Assembly (NCBI RefSeq): GCF_008001235.1
Contig: NZ_CP040751.1
Coordinates: 3,413,501 to 3,477,500 of the forward strand
Reading direction: 5' to 3'
Source: Salidesulfovibrio onnuriiensis
GTDB lineage: Bacteria > Desulfobacterota > Desulfovibrionia > Desulfovibrionales > Desulfovibrionaceae
DNA length: 64,000 nucleotides
Positions within the stretch are counted from its first letter, which is position 1. Each line of letters begins with the position of its first letter. Shown here one piece after another: positions 46,532 to 57,528 of this stretch. The notes below the pieces were generated by a model. The model did not search any database, was not told the DNA's origin, and worked only from the letters and a program-made list of their open reading frames with translations. A program made the translations under genes and the position numbers.

Positions 46532-48676
46532 TCATTTTTCGGGCGTGTACCCCAGCGGCAGTTGCTTGAAGCGCCCGCCCGTGAGGATGGGATCGCCCTT
46601 GTACCCGAGGGCCTTGAAGTCAATGTAGTCGGTGACGCCCACCAGATCGCCCACATCGCGGCCCCGCTCCTGCAGCACCTTGAAGTCCATGCCCTGCTTC
46701 GCCAGATCGCGGAACTTCAGGTTCCGGCCGTCCTGGTGGCAGCGGTCGCAGGTCTTGTCCCCTTCGAGGCTGGAATGGCACTGCACGCAGGACAGCGCGT
46801 ATTCCTTGGGCATGACCTCGTGCTCGATGCGCCAGTACATGTTGGTGGCCACCCACAGGTATTCCCCGCTATAGGGCAGCTTGGCCTTTTTCATGCCTTC
46901 CTCGAAGGCCTTCTGCCAGTCCCTGACCTTCCAGTAGGCGCTCGTGTCATCCTTGCCGTAGGGATACAGGTGAGGAATGAGCAAGTAGCGGTACTTGGCG
47001 TCCGCGGGCTGGATGCCAGCCATGACCTTGAACGGCGTTATCTTGGACTTGGGATCCAGCATCTCGCCCACCGGGGCGGTGATGTTGGTGACGACCAGGG
47101 CGCGCTTCTGCTCTTCGGTCAGTTCCTCGCCGGGGGCGAATCCCCGGGCCGCTGGATTGACGGCGTCCCCGAGCAGCAGACGGGTCATGAACCCGTTGTA
47201 CCAGCGGTACTGGGGCTTGGCGGATTCCTTCCACTCGAAGGAACCCTTCTTCCAGTCGTAGTCGGGCTTGCCATACTTGCCCTTGCCCACCACGCGCTTG
47301 GTGTCCCCGGCCGTGGACCAGTCCCACCAGGTCTTGGTGGCGGCGCACTTGGAGTAAACCGGGGAGTGGCAGGTATTGCAGGCCAGGGTGGCGCAATGCT
47401 TGTCCAGGTGATGATCCAGCAAGGTATCCCCGTAATGGGGCTTGTCCGTATGGCAATCCTCGCAGGCGCGGGAGCCTTCGGCCACCGGGGCCGAGGTGCT
47501 GCGCCCGGATATCTTGTGGTTGCGGGTCTTGTGGCAGTCCACGCAGCTGAAGTCGTAGCCGCCCATGTGCACGTCGCAGGTGCGCTTGGGCCAGAACAGC
47601 TCCACGCTCATGTCCGCGTGCTTGACCGCGTCGCCCCCGCCGCCGCTGAAGTGGCATTCGCCGCAGGTCTTGCGGCTGGTGGGGCCAACGTTCTTGGCCA
47701 CGTAGGCCAGATCCACCCTGGGGTCGGGCATGCCCGCCTTGGGCGGTGCCTTCATGTAGCTGCCGGTCGTGTCGTGGCACACCAGGCAGTCGATATTCTC
47801 GGCCTTGGTGAAGTCAAAGGTGTCGTCCTTCCATCCGTATCCCGCGTGGCATGATGTGCAACGAGCCTCGTTGCTGATGGGGGATATTCAGAAATTGTTG
47901 AGCGTCGTGGTGCCCTTGCCGGACATGACGCTCTTTCTGTGTTCCACGGTGTAGGGCGACGGACCGCGCCAGAGCCAATGGGCCGTCTGCAGCATGTCGG
48001 AACCGGCCTGCTGGTGGCAGCGCAGACATTCCGCAGTAACCTCCGAAGGCTTGGGGTTCCCGGACAGCTGCACCAGTTCGGTATGGTTCACGGGCTTTTT
48101 GGCGTGACAGCCGTCACAGCTCACCGGCCCCTTCTTCATGTCCTCGTGACACCCCATGCACTGCATGTGGTATGCGGCCTTCAGGCCCACCCGTTCCTTT
48201 TCCTGCTTCCGGAAGGCCTCCTGGTGGCAGGTGCGGCAGGCCACGGTTTCCTCGGCCTTGGTGTCCGCGGGACGGTAATGGTGGCAGGCGGCGCAGTCCC
48301 CCTTCAGGGAGGCCGCATGCTTGGAGTGCATGAAACGCACCGGACCGTACTTATCCTCGAAGGTGTTCACGAACGGGCTCTCAAGCAGGAAGTAGCTGTG
48401 CTTGATGTCCTTGAGGCCCAGGCCCTGCGCGCGCAGGCGCTGCTGCCGCAGGGGCAGGTCCTCCCTGTACACTTCGGAAACATAGGGAACCTTTTTGCGG
48501 GCCAGTTCCAGGGCCTTGGCCTGATCCTCGGCCACCCAGCCGTCGGGCCGGGGGTTCCTGTCCGTGCGGACCTTTTCCACATCGGACGCCGCACCGGTCG
48601 CGCCCAGGCTCGGCCCAGCGGAAAGACCGGCCAGGAGAACGGCCGCCGCCAGCAGGATATGAACGTATCTGACCAT
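46532..48676 (-). CDS. Selenocysteine-containing 13-heme cytochrome c, c3-like domain fused to octaheme tetrathionate-reductase-type domain
   Basis: I read this as one 714-residue periplasmic cytochrome with an in-frame TGA (47888-47890) at residue 263 decoded as selenocysteine. It has a signal peptide (about 1-26). A tetraheme c3-like part has CxxCH at 128, 147, 173 and 187 and a ligand-like HSKH. The larger part has CxxCH at 217, 273, 297, 338, 378, 405, 433, 630 and 643, with TKTWWDWSTAGD and DYIDFKALGYKGDP as in octaheme tetrathionate-reductase-type cytochromes. The TGA follows NNF, where I recall a conserved Cys. Both halves share one frame. The second half has no start before a GTG inside a heme motif and no signal peptide. 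Alternatives are a nonsense mutation or sequencing error. AGGAGGTG precedes the ATG. Confidence 0.78.
47858..47874 (-). promoter_or_regulatory. Candidate bacterial SECIS hairpin
   Basis: On the minus strand GCAACGA, loop GGC and TCGTTGC form a perfect 7-bp stem beginning 13 nt after the TGA, so the apical loop starts 20 nt after it. The first two loop bases are G. This fits the known bacterial SECIS rule: loop 16-37 nt from UGA, G in the first two loop positions, stem of at least 4 bp. Confidence 0.72.
47888..47890 (-). other. In-frame TGA, proposed selenocysteine codon
   Basis: The codon lies between NNF (residues 260-262) and ISPISNEARCTSCH (264 onward). Reading continues for 451 codons to the next stop. 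Confidence 0.75.
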
Positions 48677-48678
48677 TG

Positions 48679-49836
48679 TTACACCTCCTGCCTTCTGGCG
48701 GAAAGTACCGGGAACCAGGTCACGAACAACCGGTACAGGAAGAAGATGGTAGCCACGGCTCCCGCCGTGACCAGGATCTCGCCGATGGCCGGGTAATAGG
48801 GCTCCGTGGCGTACGGGGCCTTGAAGGAGACCACGAACACGTTGAAGCGGTTGAGCATGACGCCCCCCACGATCATGAGCGCGGCCGCGAACAGCAACCG
48901 CCGCGAACGGCGGACCGTCCCGAACAGGAGCATGAACCAGGGAACGACGACCCCCAGCCCCATCTCCACCAGGAAGGAATTGCTCTGCGGCGAACCGTCC
49001 AGCAGGGTCGCATAGGCCCCCCGCATGATCAGGTCGCCCAGCTTGAGCGCCATGTACACGCCGAGCGTGAGAATGGTGAACCGGGAAAGCGGGCTGAGCA
49101 CGTTCATCTCCGATTCAAGCCTGAGCGAGGAAGTGGCTATGGTGGTTTCCGCAATGACCATGGGATAGCCCACGGCAAAGGCCGATGTAAGGAAAAGCAG
49201 CGGCAGCATGGGGGTATACCAGAGGGGCGAGACCTTGGTGGGCGCGATGACCAGCAGCGTGCCCAGGCTGGACTGGTGCATGCATGAAAGCACCACGCCC
49301 AGGATGATGAAGATCCACATGGTCTTGTCCAGGATGCGGTCGAGAAAGGCCAGCAGCGGGATGCGGCTGCCCAGGCGCTCCGCCAGCACCGGAATGAACT
49401 CGATCCACAGCACGGTCACGTAGGTCATGACGCACATGGCCACCTCGAACAGGGCCGAGGTGTGGTTCTGGTAGAAGATGGGTTTCCAGATGGCCCAGGA
49501 CCTGCCGATATCCACGAACACGGCGATGGCCACGAAGGTGTAGCCCAGGGCCGCGGTGAGCAGGGCGGGCCGGGTGACGGCCTCGTAGTAATGCCTCCCC
49601 AGGATATGGGCCAGGAAGGCGGTGGTGAACCCGCCCGCGGCCAGGGCCACGCCCGAGGCCACGTCCAGGCCGATCCATATGCCCCAGGGGTAATGGTTAT
49701 TCAGGTTGGTGACGCCCCCGAGCCCGAAGGTGTAGCGGAACACGAGGGTCAGGGCCCCGGCGGCCATGAAGGCCAGCATGACCAGGGTCCCGGGGGTCCA
49801 GAAAGGCGCTTTCACGGGCTTGGGATCATGCGTCAT
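48679..49836 (-). CDS. NrfD/HybB/DsrP-like integral membrane quinone-reacting subunit
   Basis: Polytopic inner-membrane protein expected to exchange electrons with the quinone pool. The 385-residue protein has about ten hydrophobic helices and family-typical [20 protein letters not shown] and [20 protein letters not shown] segments. MHQSSLGTL carries a histidine common in the DsrP/HybB branch. It lies between the iron-sulfur gene (11-base overlap) and the multiheme cytochrome gene (2-base gap). This is the pattern of Hmc/Nhc/Ohc-type transmembrane redox complexes of sulfate reducers. Confidence 0.88.
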   Translation of the reverse strand: MTHDPKPVKAPFWTPGTLVMLAFMAAGALTLVFRYTFGLGGVTNLNNHYPWGIWIGLDVASGVALAAGGFTTAFLAHILGRHYYEAVTRPALLTAALGYTFVAIAVFVDIGRSWAIWKPIFYQNHTSALFEVAMCVMTYVTVLWIEFIPVLAERLGSRIPLLAFLDRILDKTMWIFIILGVVLSCMHQSSLGTLLVIAPTKVSPLWYTPMLPLLFLTSAFAVGYPMVIAETTIATSSLRLESEMNVLSPLSRFTILTLGVYMALKLGDLIMRGAYATLLDGSPQSNSFLVEMGLGVVVPWFMLLFGTVRRSRRLLFAAALMIVGGVMLNRFNVFVVSFKAPYATEPYYPAIGEILVTAGAVATIFFLYRLFVTWFPVLSARRQEV

Positions 49837-50737
49837 GGTCGTCCTCCTTGCTCCGGGACCGCCTGGAAGTGAAGCCCATCAAGGCTCCCAGCGCCGCAAA
49901 AAGGGCGATGGGCGACCAGAGATAGCTGAACATGGTGCTCTGGATGGTTTCCGTGACCTTGGGCATGGGCTCCGTGGGCATTTCGTGGAATCCCACCTTG
50001 GCGAAGGAAACGCCCGAAAGATACAGCCAGCTCGTGCCCCCCACCTCGTTTTCGCCGTAGACATGGTCCACGTACTTGGCGGGGTCGTTGTCGATGCGGG
50101 CATGGGCCTGCCCGAGCAGGTCGTTGCGCCTGCCGAAGGTGATGGCCTCCACCGGGCAGATGGAGGCGCAGCCGGGCAGCTTGCCCTCCTGCTCCACCCG
50201 CTCGTAGCAAAAGGTGCACTTGCGCACCCTCGGCGTAATGGGCTCATGATACTCGTAGGCCGGGATCTCGAACGGGCATGCCGCCATGCAGTAGCGGCAG
50301 CCGATACATTTCTCCACGTCATAATGCACGGTGCCGTTTTCCTTCTTGGTCAGGGCTCCGGTGATGCATGCGGAAACACAGGCCGGGTCCTGGCAGTGCA
50401 TGCACTGGACCTTCACGAAGGTGGGCGCCAGCCTGTCGCGGTCGTCCAGCCGCCCCGTGTAATAGCGGTTGACCACCGTGTAGCTCCGGTGGTCGGGACG
50501 CCGCAGCCGGTCCATGACGGTCAGGTCGTCAAACGGCATTTCCGGTTCGGGCAGCTTGTTGACCTCGTTGCAGGCCTGCTCGCACTTGCGGCACCCCACG
50601 CAACGCGTCAGGTCCACAAGGCACCCGTAGGGGGCGGGAGGCGCTTTCGACTCCCAGGCCCGCGCATTGTCGGGAACTGCGGCGGCCGCCCCAAGGGCTC
50701 CGAGATTCCCCAAAAAAACCCTCCGAGACACTTTCAT
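49826..50737 (-). CDS. HybA-like periplasmic four-cluster ferredoxin subunit with membrane anchor
   Basis: Electron-transfer subunit. The 303-residue protein has a Tat-type leader ([20 protein letters not shown]) with an SRRVF motif and four groups of cysteines for [4Fe-4S] clusters ([45 protein letters not shown]...CASIC). A C-terminal membrane helix (about 270-290) anchors it. It closely fits HybA/DsrO-type proteins. As first gene of the leftward operon, it would pass electrons between the NrfD-like subunit and the cytochrome. GAGGAGGAA precedes the ATG. Confidence 0.9.
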   Translation of the reverse strand: MKVSRRVFLGNLGALGAAAAVPDNARAWESKAPPAPYGCLVDLTRCVGCRKCEQACNEVNKLPEPEMPFDDLTVMDRLRRPDHRSYTVVNRYYTGRLDDRDRLAPTFVKVQCMHCQDPACVSACITGALTKKENGTVHYDVEKCIGCRYCMAACPFEIPAYEYHEPITPRVRKCTFCYERVEQEGKLPGCASICPVEAITFGRRNDLLGQAHARIDNDPAKYVDHVYGENEVGGTSWLYLSGVSFAKVGFHEMPTEPMPKVTETIQSTMFSYLWSPIALFAALGALMGFTSRRSRSKEDDHDA

Positions 50738-50785
50738 ACGTTCCTCCTCGCTCGTTAATCCCCACAGGATACTATTCCAGTACGT

Positions 50786-50827
50786 TTCATAGCAGAATAG
50801 TGATGTTAGAGCATTGATTTATATCAA
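50786..50827 (-). promoter_or_regulatory. FNR-type box and promoter of the redox operon
   Basis: TTGAT-TTAT-ATCAA (50814-50827) is a perfect FNR-type dyad. On the minus strand a TATGAA (50786-50791) could be the -10, giving a start near 50779, so the box would be centred at about -41.5, the classical activating position. In this family the regulator could be FNR or another CRP/FNR protein. Confidence 0.62.
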
Positions 50828-51055
50828 CGCGCCCGATCCATCACGAAACAAAATAACCGCAAGCACCCTGCCACCGTTCCATGACACGCCTCTTCGAATT
50901 AACAATAATTACTTGATATATTTAAATAATTATGTGATCAAAATTCCAATTCACCATTATGGAGATTTCAGGTAAGTAGGGGGGTTCCATATTTATGGAC
51001 TGCCGGAAGCATTGTTCCGGCGGTTTCCCAGCTCTTTAAATGAGGTAACTGAATA
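50828..51055. other. AT-rich divergent region upstream of ribBA
   Basis: Noncoding. AT-rich between about 50897 and 50960, where the ribBA promoter probably lies. A hairpin GCCGGAA-6-TTCCGGC occupies 51002-51021 in the ribBA leader. I do not recognise an FMN riboswitch. Confidence 0.5.
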
Positions 51056-52273
<1,218 letters not shown>

Positions 52274-52305
52274 CGTCATACAAAACTGACGCGGAGGATA
52301 TTTCC

Positions 52306-52776
52306 ATGCTGCACGTGAAAACCATCGAAGGACAACTGGAAGCCAAGGGCCTGAAAGTGGGCCTCGTTGCCGGACGCTTCAACGACTTCATCGTCGACAA
52401 GCTCATCGGCGGCGCGGTCGACTACCTGACCCGTCACGGCATGGACCGTGAGTCCATCACCCTGGTCAAGGCCCCCGGCGCTTTCGAGCTGCCCATCGTG
52501 GCCAAAAAGATGGCCGAATCCAAAAAGTACGACGGCATCGTGGTGCTCGGCGCGGTGATTCGCGGCGCCACCCCGCACTTCGATTTCGTTTCCAACGAAT
52601 GCGCCAAGGGCATTGCCCAGGCCAGCCTGGAATCCGGCGTGCCCATGGGCTTCGGCGTGCTGACCTGCGACACCCTGGAACAGGCCATTGAACGCGCCGG
52701 TTCCAAGGCCGGCAACAAGGGCGTCGAAGCCGCTTCCGCCCTGCTGGAAACCATCCGCGTTCTGGAGCAACTGTAG
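52306..52776 (+). CDS. ribH: 6,7-dimethyl-8-ribityllumazine synthase
   Basis: Penultimate step of riboflavin synthesis; subunits usually form a 60-mer capsid. The 156-residue protein has [47 protein letters not shown] with the catalytic histidine, and [13 protein letters not shown]. nusB follows after 3 bases. Confidence 0.97.
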   Translation: MLHVKTIEGQLEAKGLKVGLVAGRFNDFIVDKLIGGAVDYLTRHGMDRESITLVKAPGAFELPIVAKKMAESKKYDGIVVLGAVIRGATPHFDFVSNECAKGIAQASLESGVPMGFGVLTCDTLEQAIERAGSKAGNKGVEAASALLETIRVLEQL

Positions 52777-52779
52777 TTC

Positions 52780-53253
52780 ATGAAAGAAAAGAAAAAGGGC
52801 AACAGGCCCGGCATTCGCAGGGTGGGCCGCACCCTGGCCTTCCAGGTCCTCTACGGGCAGTCGTTCGTTGAGGCTTCGGACGAAAATTCCCTGGAAAAGG
52901 CATTCCTGGACAATCCCGCAGTGATCGACGAGGAGTCGGCCGCGGCCATCGACTTTGCCCAGGCTCTGGTGCTCGGCGTCGTTCGCGAACGCGCTGCAAT
53001 AGATGCAATCATCACCGACCACTCCCAGCACTGGAAGCTGGAGAGGATCGCCAAGGTGGAGCTGTCCATCCTGCGTCTCTCGGTCTACGAGATGACCAGG
53101 ACGGACATTCCGCTACGCGCTGCCATCAATGAAGCCATCGAGCTGTCCAAGACCTTCGGGGACGACAACTCGCGCGGCTTCATCAACGGCATCCTGGACG
53201 CGGTCGCCAAGGCCGTGAGCCGGGGCAATTTCGGAGTGGAAAAGCAATTCTAG
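52780..53253 (+). CDS. nusB: Transcription antitermination factor NusB
   Basis: Binds boxA RNA with NusE to support antitermination on rRNA operons. The 157-residue helical protein has RRVGRTLAFQVLYGQ near the start, WKLERIAKVELSILRLSVYEM and AINEAIELSKTFGDDNSRGFINGILD, all conserved NusB blocks. The ribH-nusB neighbourhood is widespread. Confidence 0.95.
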   Translation: MKEKKKGNRPGIRRVGRTLAFQVLYGQSFVEASDENSLEKAFLDNPAVIDEESAAAIDFAQALVLGVVRERAAIDAIITDHSQHWKLERIAKVELSILRLSVYEMTRTDIPLRAAINEAIELSKTFGDDNSRGFINGILDAVAKAVSRGNFGVEKQF

Positions 53254-53286
53254 ATCGGTGAACCCGTAATTCCCAAGGACTCATCA

Positions 53287-55788
53287 ATGGCCATCGGCAA
53301 ATATCAACCGGAAAAGATCGAAAAGAAATGGCAGGACATCTGGCAGGAATCCGGATGTTTCGAAGTGGAAGCCGACACGAGCCGGGACAAGTACTATGTC
53401 CTGGAGATGTTCCCCTACCCGTCGGGCAAGATCCACATGGGCCACGTGCGCAACTACTCCATCGGCGACGTGGTTGCCCGCTTCAAGTCCATGCAGGGCT
53501 TCAACGTGCTGCATCCCATGGGCTGGGACGCATTCGGCCTGCCTGCCGAAAACGCGGCCATCAAGCACAACACCCACCCCGCCAAATGGACCTACCAGAA
53601 CATCTCCGAGATGCGCGAACAGCTCAGGAGGCTCGGGTATTCCTATGACTGGCGGCGCGAAGTGGCCTCCTGCCGTCCGGAATACTACAAGTGGGAACAG
53701 ATCTTCTTCCTGAAATTCCTGGAAAAGGGCCTGGTCTACCGCAAGAATTCCCCGGTGAACTGGTGCCCGGGCTGCAACACCGTTCTGGCCAACGAGCAGG
53801 TGGAGGAAGGCCTGTGCTGGCGCTGCGACTCCGAAGTCGAGCAAAAAGACATGGAGCAGTGGTTCCTGCGCATCACCGACTATGCGGACGAGCTGCTGGC
53901 CGACCTGGACAGCCTGGACAAGGGCTGGCCCGAGCGCGTGCTGACCATGCAGCGCAACTGGATCGGCAAGAGCTACGGCGCGGAGCTGACCTTCCGCTTC
54001 AAGGGCCTGGACGAAACCGTGACCGTGTTCACCACCCGTCCTGACACCCTGTTCGGGGCCACCTTCATGAGCCTGGCCGCCGAGCATCCGCTGGTGGAAA
54101 AGCTCATCGAAAATTACGAAAAGGCCGACGAGGTGCGCGCCTTCTGCGACAAGGTCCGCAACATGGACCGCATCAAGCGCGGCGCCGACGACCTGGAAAA
54201 GGAAGGCGTCTTCACAGGCGCATACGTGGTCAACCCGGTCACGGGCAAGGACATGCCCGTGTACGTGGCCAACTTCGTGCTCATGGGCTACGGCACCGGC
54301 GCGGTCATGGCCGTACCGGCCCACGACCAGCGCGACTATGAATTCGCCTCCAAGTACGAGCTGCCCATGCAGGTGGTCATCAACACCCCGGAGCTGCACA
54401 AGGAAGGCAAGGTCCTCACCCTGGAAGACATGGACGCCGCCTACACCGACCCGGGCTTCCTGGTGAACTCCGGCCAGTTCGACGGCATGGACAACGAGTC
54501 CGCCAAGAAGGCCGTGGTGGAGCACCTGGACAAGGAAGGGCTGGGCACCATGGCGGTCAACTACCGCCTGCGCGACTGGAACGTCTCGCGCCAGCGCTTC
54601 TGGGGCGCCCCCATCCCGGTCATGTACTGTGATTCCTGCGGCGTGGTGCCCGTGCCCGAGCAGGACCTGCCGGTCACGCTGCCCGAGAACGCCCAGGTGC
54701 GCGAGGACGGCCGCTCCCCCCTGCCCATGATGGACGAGTTCGTGAACTGCACCTGCCCCAAATGCGGCGGCGCGGCGCGGCGCGAAACCGACACCCTGGA
54801 CACCTTCTTCGAGTCCAGCTGGTATTTCCTGCGCTACTGCGACCCGCGCAACACGGACGCCCCGTGGGACCGCGAAACCCAGGACTACTGGATGCAGGTG
54901 GACCAGTACATCGGCGGCATCGAGCACGCCATCCTGCACCTGCTCTACGCCCGATTCTTCACCAAGCTGCTGCGCGACTGCGGTTACGTCACCGCTGCCG
55001 AGCCCTTTGCCAACCTGCTGACCCAGGGCATGGTGCTCAAGGACGGGGCCAAGATGTCCAAGTCCAAGGGCAACGTGGTGGCTCCCAGCGAGATGATCAA
55101 GAAGTACGGCGCGGACGCCACCCGGCTGTTCATTCTCTTTGCGGCACCGCCCGCCAAGGAGCTGGAATGGTCGGACCGCGGCATTGAGGGAGCCTACCGC
55201 TTCATCAACCGCCTGTGGCGCCTGGCCGAGGAACTGGAAAAGGTGGTTTCCGCCGCCAAGCCGGTTTCCTACGGCGATCCCAAGTCCGAGGCCGCCAAGG
55301 CCCTGCGCCGCAAGGAGCACGACACCATCCGCCGCGCCACCCGCGATATCGAGAACGACTTCCAGTTCAACACGGTCATCGCGGCCATCATGGAACTGGT
55401 GAACGAGATCTACGGCTGCAAGGACGAGCTCAAGGGCTCCGAGCCCGGGTCGCTCTCCTCGGCCATGGCCACCACCCTGACCCTGCTCTCGCCCATTGCC
55501 CCGCACATCTGCGAGGAACTCTGGGAAACCATCGGCAACACCGAGCGCATGGTGGGCCAGCCCTGGCCCACGCACGACGAATCCGCCCTGGTGCTGGACG
55601 AGGTCACCGTGGTGGTCCAGGTCTGCGGCAAGGTGCGCGGCAAGATCACCGTGCCCAACAACGCCCCGCAGGCGGATGTGGAAAAGGCAGCCCTGGAACA
55701 GGAGAACGTGGCCAAGCACATTGAGGGCAAGACCCTGCGCAAGGTCATCGTCATTCCCAACAAGCTGGTCAACATCGTGGCCAACTAG
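53287..55788 (+). CDS. leuS: Leucyl-tRNA synthetase
   Basis: Class I synthetase with editing domain. The HIGH motif appears in [16 protein letters not shown] and the KMSKS motif in [10 protein letters not shown]. The CP1 editing domain ([28 protein letters not shown]) lies between. It is 833 residues, normal for bacterial LeuRS. It has its own terminator. Confidence 0.97.
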   Translation: MAIGKYQPEKIEKKWQDIWQESGCFEVEADTSRDKYYVLEMFPYPSGKIHMGHVRNYSIGDVVARFKSMQGFNVLHPMGWDAFGLPAENAAIKHNTHPAKWTYQNISEMREQLRRLGYSYDWRREVASCRPEYYKWEQIFFLKFLEKGLVYRKNSPVNWCPGCNTVLANEQVEEGLCWRCDSEVEQKDMEQWFLRITDYADELLADLDSLDKGWPERVLTMQRNWIGKSYGAELTFRFKGLDETVTVFTTRPDTLFGATFMSLAAEHPLVEKLIENYEKADEVRAFCDKVRNMDRIKRGADDLEKEGVFTGAYVVNPVTGKDMPVYVANFVLMGYGTGAVMAVPAHDQRDYEFASKYELPMQVVINTPELHKEGKVLTLEDMDAAYTDPGFLVNSGQFDGMDNESAKKAVVEHLDKEGLGTMAVNYRLRDWNVSRQRFWGAPIPVMYCDSCGVVPVPEQDLPVTLPENAQVREDGRSPLPMMDEFVNCTCPKCGGAARRETDTLDTFFESSWYFLRYCDPRNTDAPWDRETQDYWMQVDQYIGGIEHAILHLLYARFFTKLLRDCGYVTAAEPFANLLTQGMVLKDGAKMSKSKGNVVAPSEMIKKYGADATRLFILFAAPPAKELEWSDRGIEGAYRFINRLWRLAEELEKVVSAAKPVSYGDPKSEAAKALRRKEHDTIRRATRDIENDFQFNTVIAAIMELVNEIYGCKDELKGSEPGSLSSAMATTLTLLSPIAPHICEELWETIGNTERMVGQPWPTHDESALVLDEVTVVVQVCGKVRGKITVPNNAPQADVEKAALEQENVAKHIEGKTLRKVIVIPNKLVNIVAN

Positions 55789-55808
55789 GGAACCCGAAAA
55801 CAAATGCA

Positions 55809-55845
55809 AAGCCCCGGCGTCCACGCGACGCCGGGGCTTCGTTTA
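55809..55845 (+). terminator. Terminator after leuS
   Basis: AAGCCCCGGCGTC and GACGCCGGGGCTT form a 13-bp stem with a five-base loop, followed by CGTTTA. Confidence 0.85.
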
Positions 55846-55915
55846 TGGCCGCTTGTTTACTAATCCCGCTTTTCCCTCTATTATCCGGCCTTGTCGAATA
55901 GCACCCGGAGATACA

Positions 55916-56410
55916 ATGAAACCGATGAAATATATCCCCCTCATTATCCTGCTTCTTTTCCTGACGGCCTGTGGCTACGGCTTCCCCTCCGGCGAAAGCA
56001 CCTCCCTGCCGCCCGAATACAGAACCCTGGCCATCAACAAGGTGGACCATCCCACCACCTTCCCCTGGATGGAGGCCCGGCTGCGGTCCCTGCTGCGCGA
56101 CGAACTGAATCGCCGCGCCTGGGCCTCCTGGGCGGACAAGGACAAGGCCAAGGCCTGGATCAATGTGGAGGTTTCCAAGTACACCCGCAAGGCCTCTGTC
56201 ACGGGTGACAAGGACGAGACCCTGCGCTCCTCGGCCACCATCACCATGCAGGCCACGGTTGTCTCGCGCGGCACCGGCCAGGTTCTCTGGAATTCCGGCA
56301 CGATTACCGCGGACTGGCCCTACTACACAGGGGAAGAGGAAGAAGCGGACAACGAGATCACGGAACGGGCCGTCCAGATCATGGTCGAACGCCTTTCCCG
56401 CAACTACTAG
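55916..56410 (+). CDS. lptE: LptE-like outer-membrane lipoprotein
   Basis: Probable plug protein of the lipopolysaccharide exporter LptD. The 164-residue protein has a lipoprotein signal with the lipobox LTAC (lipidated Cys near residue 19), then CGYGFPSG and PEYRTLAINKVDH, matching LptE/RlpB features. Its helical C-terminus ends AVQIMVERLSRNY. ATG 55916 follows GGAG; the open frame continues upstream only as a leuS shadow. The leuS-lptE-holA order is conserved in many proteobacteria. Confidence 0.85.
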   Translation: MKPMKYIPLIILLLFLTACGYGFPSGESTSLPPEYRTLAINKVDHPTTFPWMEARLRSLLRDELNRRAWASWADKDKAKAWINVEVSKYTRKASVTGDKDETLRSSATITMQATVVSRGTGQVLWNSGTITADWPYYTGEEEEADNEITERAVQIMVERLSRNY

Positions 56411-56421
56411 CCGAGGCAGCC

Positions 56422-57408
56422 ATGACCCGTCCCAAGTATTCCTTTCTGGTCTGCCCGGACCCGCAGCTCCTGAACAAGCATATCAACGACGCCCTGAACG
56501 CCTCCGGTGTTTCCGGCTGGGAACGCAAGGCCTTCTGGGGCGATGACGACGATCCTCTGCCCCAGGCCTTCTGGCAGGACCTGACCATCAAGGGACTCTT
56601 TTCCCAGCCCAAGGCCCTGGTGGTGCGCCGGGCGCACAACCTCAAGATGGAGCAGTGGAAAAAGCTCAACGAGGCCATGCGCGGGGTGGGTTCGGACATC
56701 TGGCCCTTCTTCTGCCTGGAAGGCCAGTGGAAGGGAACCAAGGCACCGGTTTCCGCCCATCTGGCCAAACTCGATTTCTACAAGCACGCCCAGAAAAGCG
56801 GCTGGAACTGGGAATTCGCGGGACTCAACGAAAGCACCCTGCGCGAGTTCGTGGCCAACTGGGCCCGGGAAAACCAGTTCACCCTGGACCGGGGCGTGCA
56901 CCAGGCCCTTGCAATGGCCCTGCCCACGGATGCGGTGGCCGCAAAACTGGAGCTGCAAAAGATTGAACTGGCCGTGGGCGACGGCCACCAGGTCACCCGC
57001 GAACACGCCGACCTGGTGGCGCCCACCGGGGAAATGGAATTTTTCGAGCTCATGGACTCCCTGGGCAAGCAGGGAGCCGAGGCCGCCGTGTGGAAGCGGG
57101 TCCTGGAGGACCACCTCAAGAAATCCCAGGACAAGATGATTTTCAACCTCATCGGCTACCTTGCCAGCCAGGCACGCATGTACTGGATGCTCATGAGCGG
57201 CGAGGAGGCCAAGGTCAAGGCCCACCCCTACGTCAAGAAGCTCAAGACCCCGGTGGCCAAGCGGCTGGGGCGCCATGGCGTCGCCCGCATGATCGACCTG
57301 GCCCTGGATGCGGAAATGAGTATCAAGACGGGCTCCCGCAATCCCGAGGAAGTGCTCGACTTCCTGGTGGCGGGCCTCATCCAGCTCTTCCGGCCCCAAA
57401 GGGCATAG
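56422..57408 (+). CDS. holA: DNA polymerase III delta subunit
   Basis: Clamp-loader subunit that opens the beta sliding clamp. The 328-residue protein is divergent but has the delta-type layout: N-terminal P-loop-less AAA+ domain (GLFSQPKALVVRRAHNL), helical lid, and the C-terminal collar domain (RMYWMLMSGEEAKVKAHPYVKKL). It lies 11 bases behind lptE, as in many bacteria. Confidence 0.85.
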   Translation: MTRPKYSFLVCPDPQLLNKHINDALNASGVSGWERKAFWGDDDDPLPQAFWQDLTIKGLFSQPKALVVRRAHNLKMEQWKKLNEAMRGVGSDIWPFFCLEGQWKGTKAPVSAHLAKLDFYKHAQKSGWNWEFAGLNESTLREFVANWARENQFTLDRGVHQALAMALPTDAVAAKLELQKIELAVGDGHQVTREHADLVAPTGEMEFFELMDSLGKQGAEAAVWKRVLEDHLKKSQDKMIFNLIGYLASQARMYWMLMSGEEAKVKAHPYVKKLKTPVAKRLGRHGVARMIDLALDAEMSIKTGSRNPEEVLDFLVAGLIQLFRPQRA

Positions 57409-57528
57409 ACGGCATGCAAAACAGGCTGGTTCCTTCGATGAAACGCGGCGAACATGTCCATTGCGGGCAGCCGTTGCATTAGAATCTCCCTTAAATCATA
57501 CCAAAGGGCTTGACCCCACCCCTATCCT

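Noticed and set aside
47782..47890. Treating the cytochrome region as two genes, the second starting at GTG 47782
   Set aside because: That GTG encodes the Val inside a CLVCH heme site, cuts off two heme motifs and leaves no signal peptide; the single frame with a recoded TGA explains everything better.
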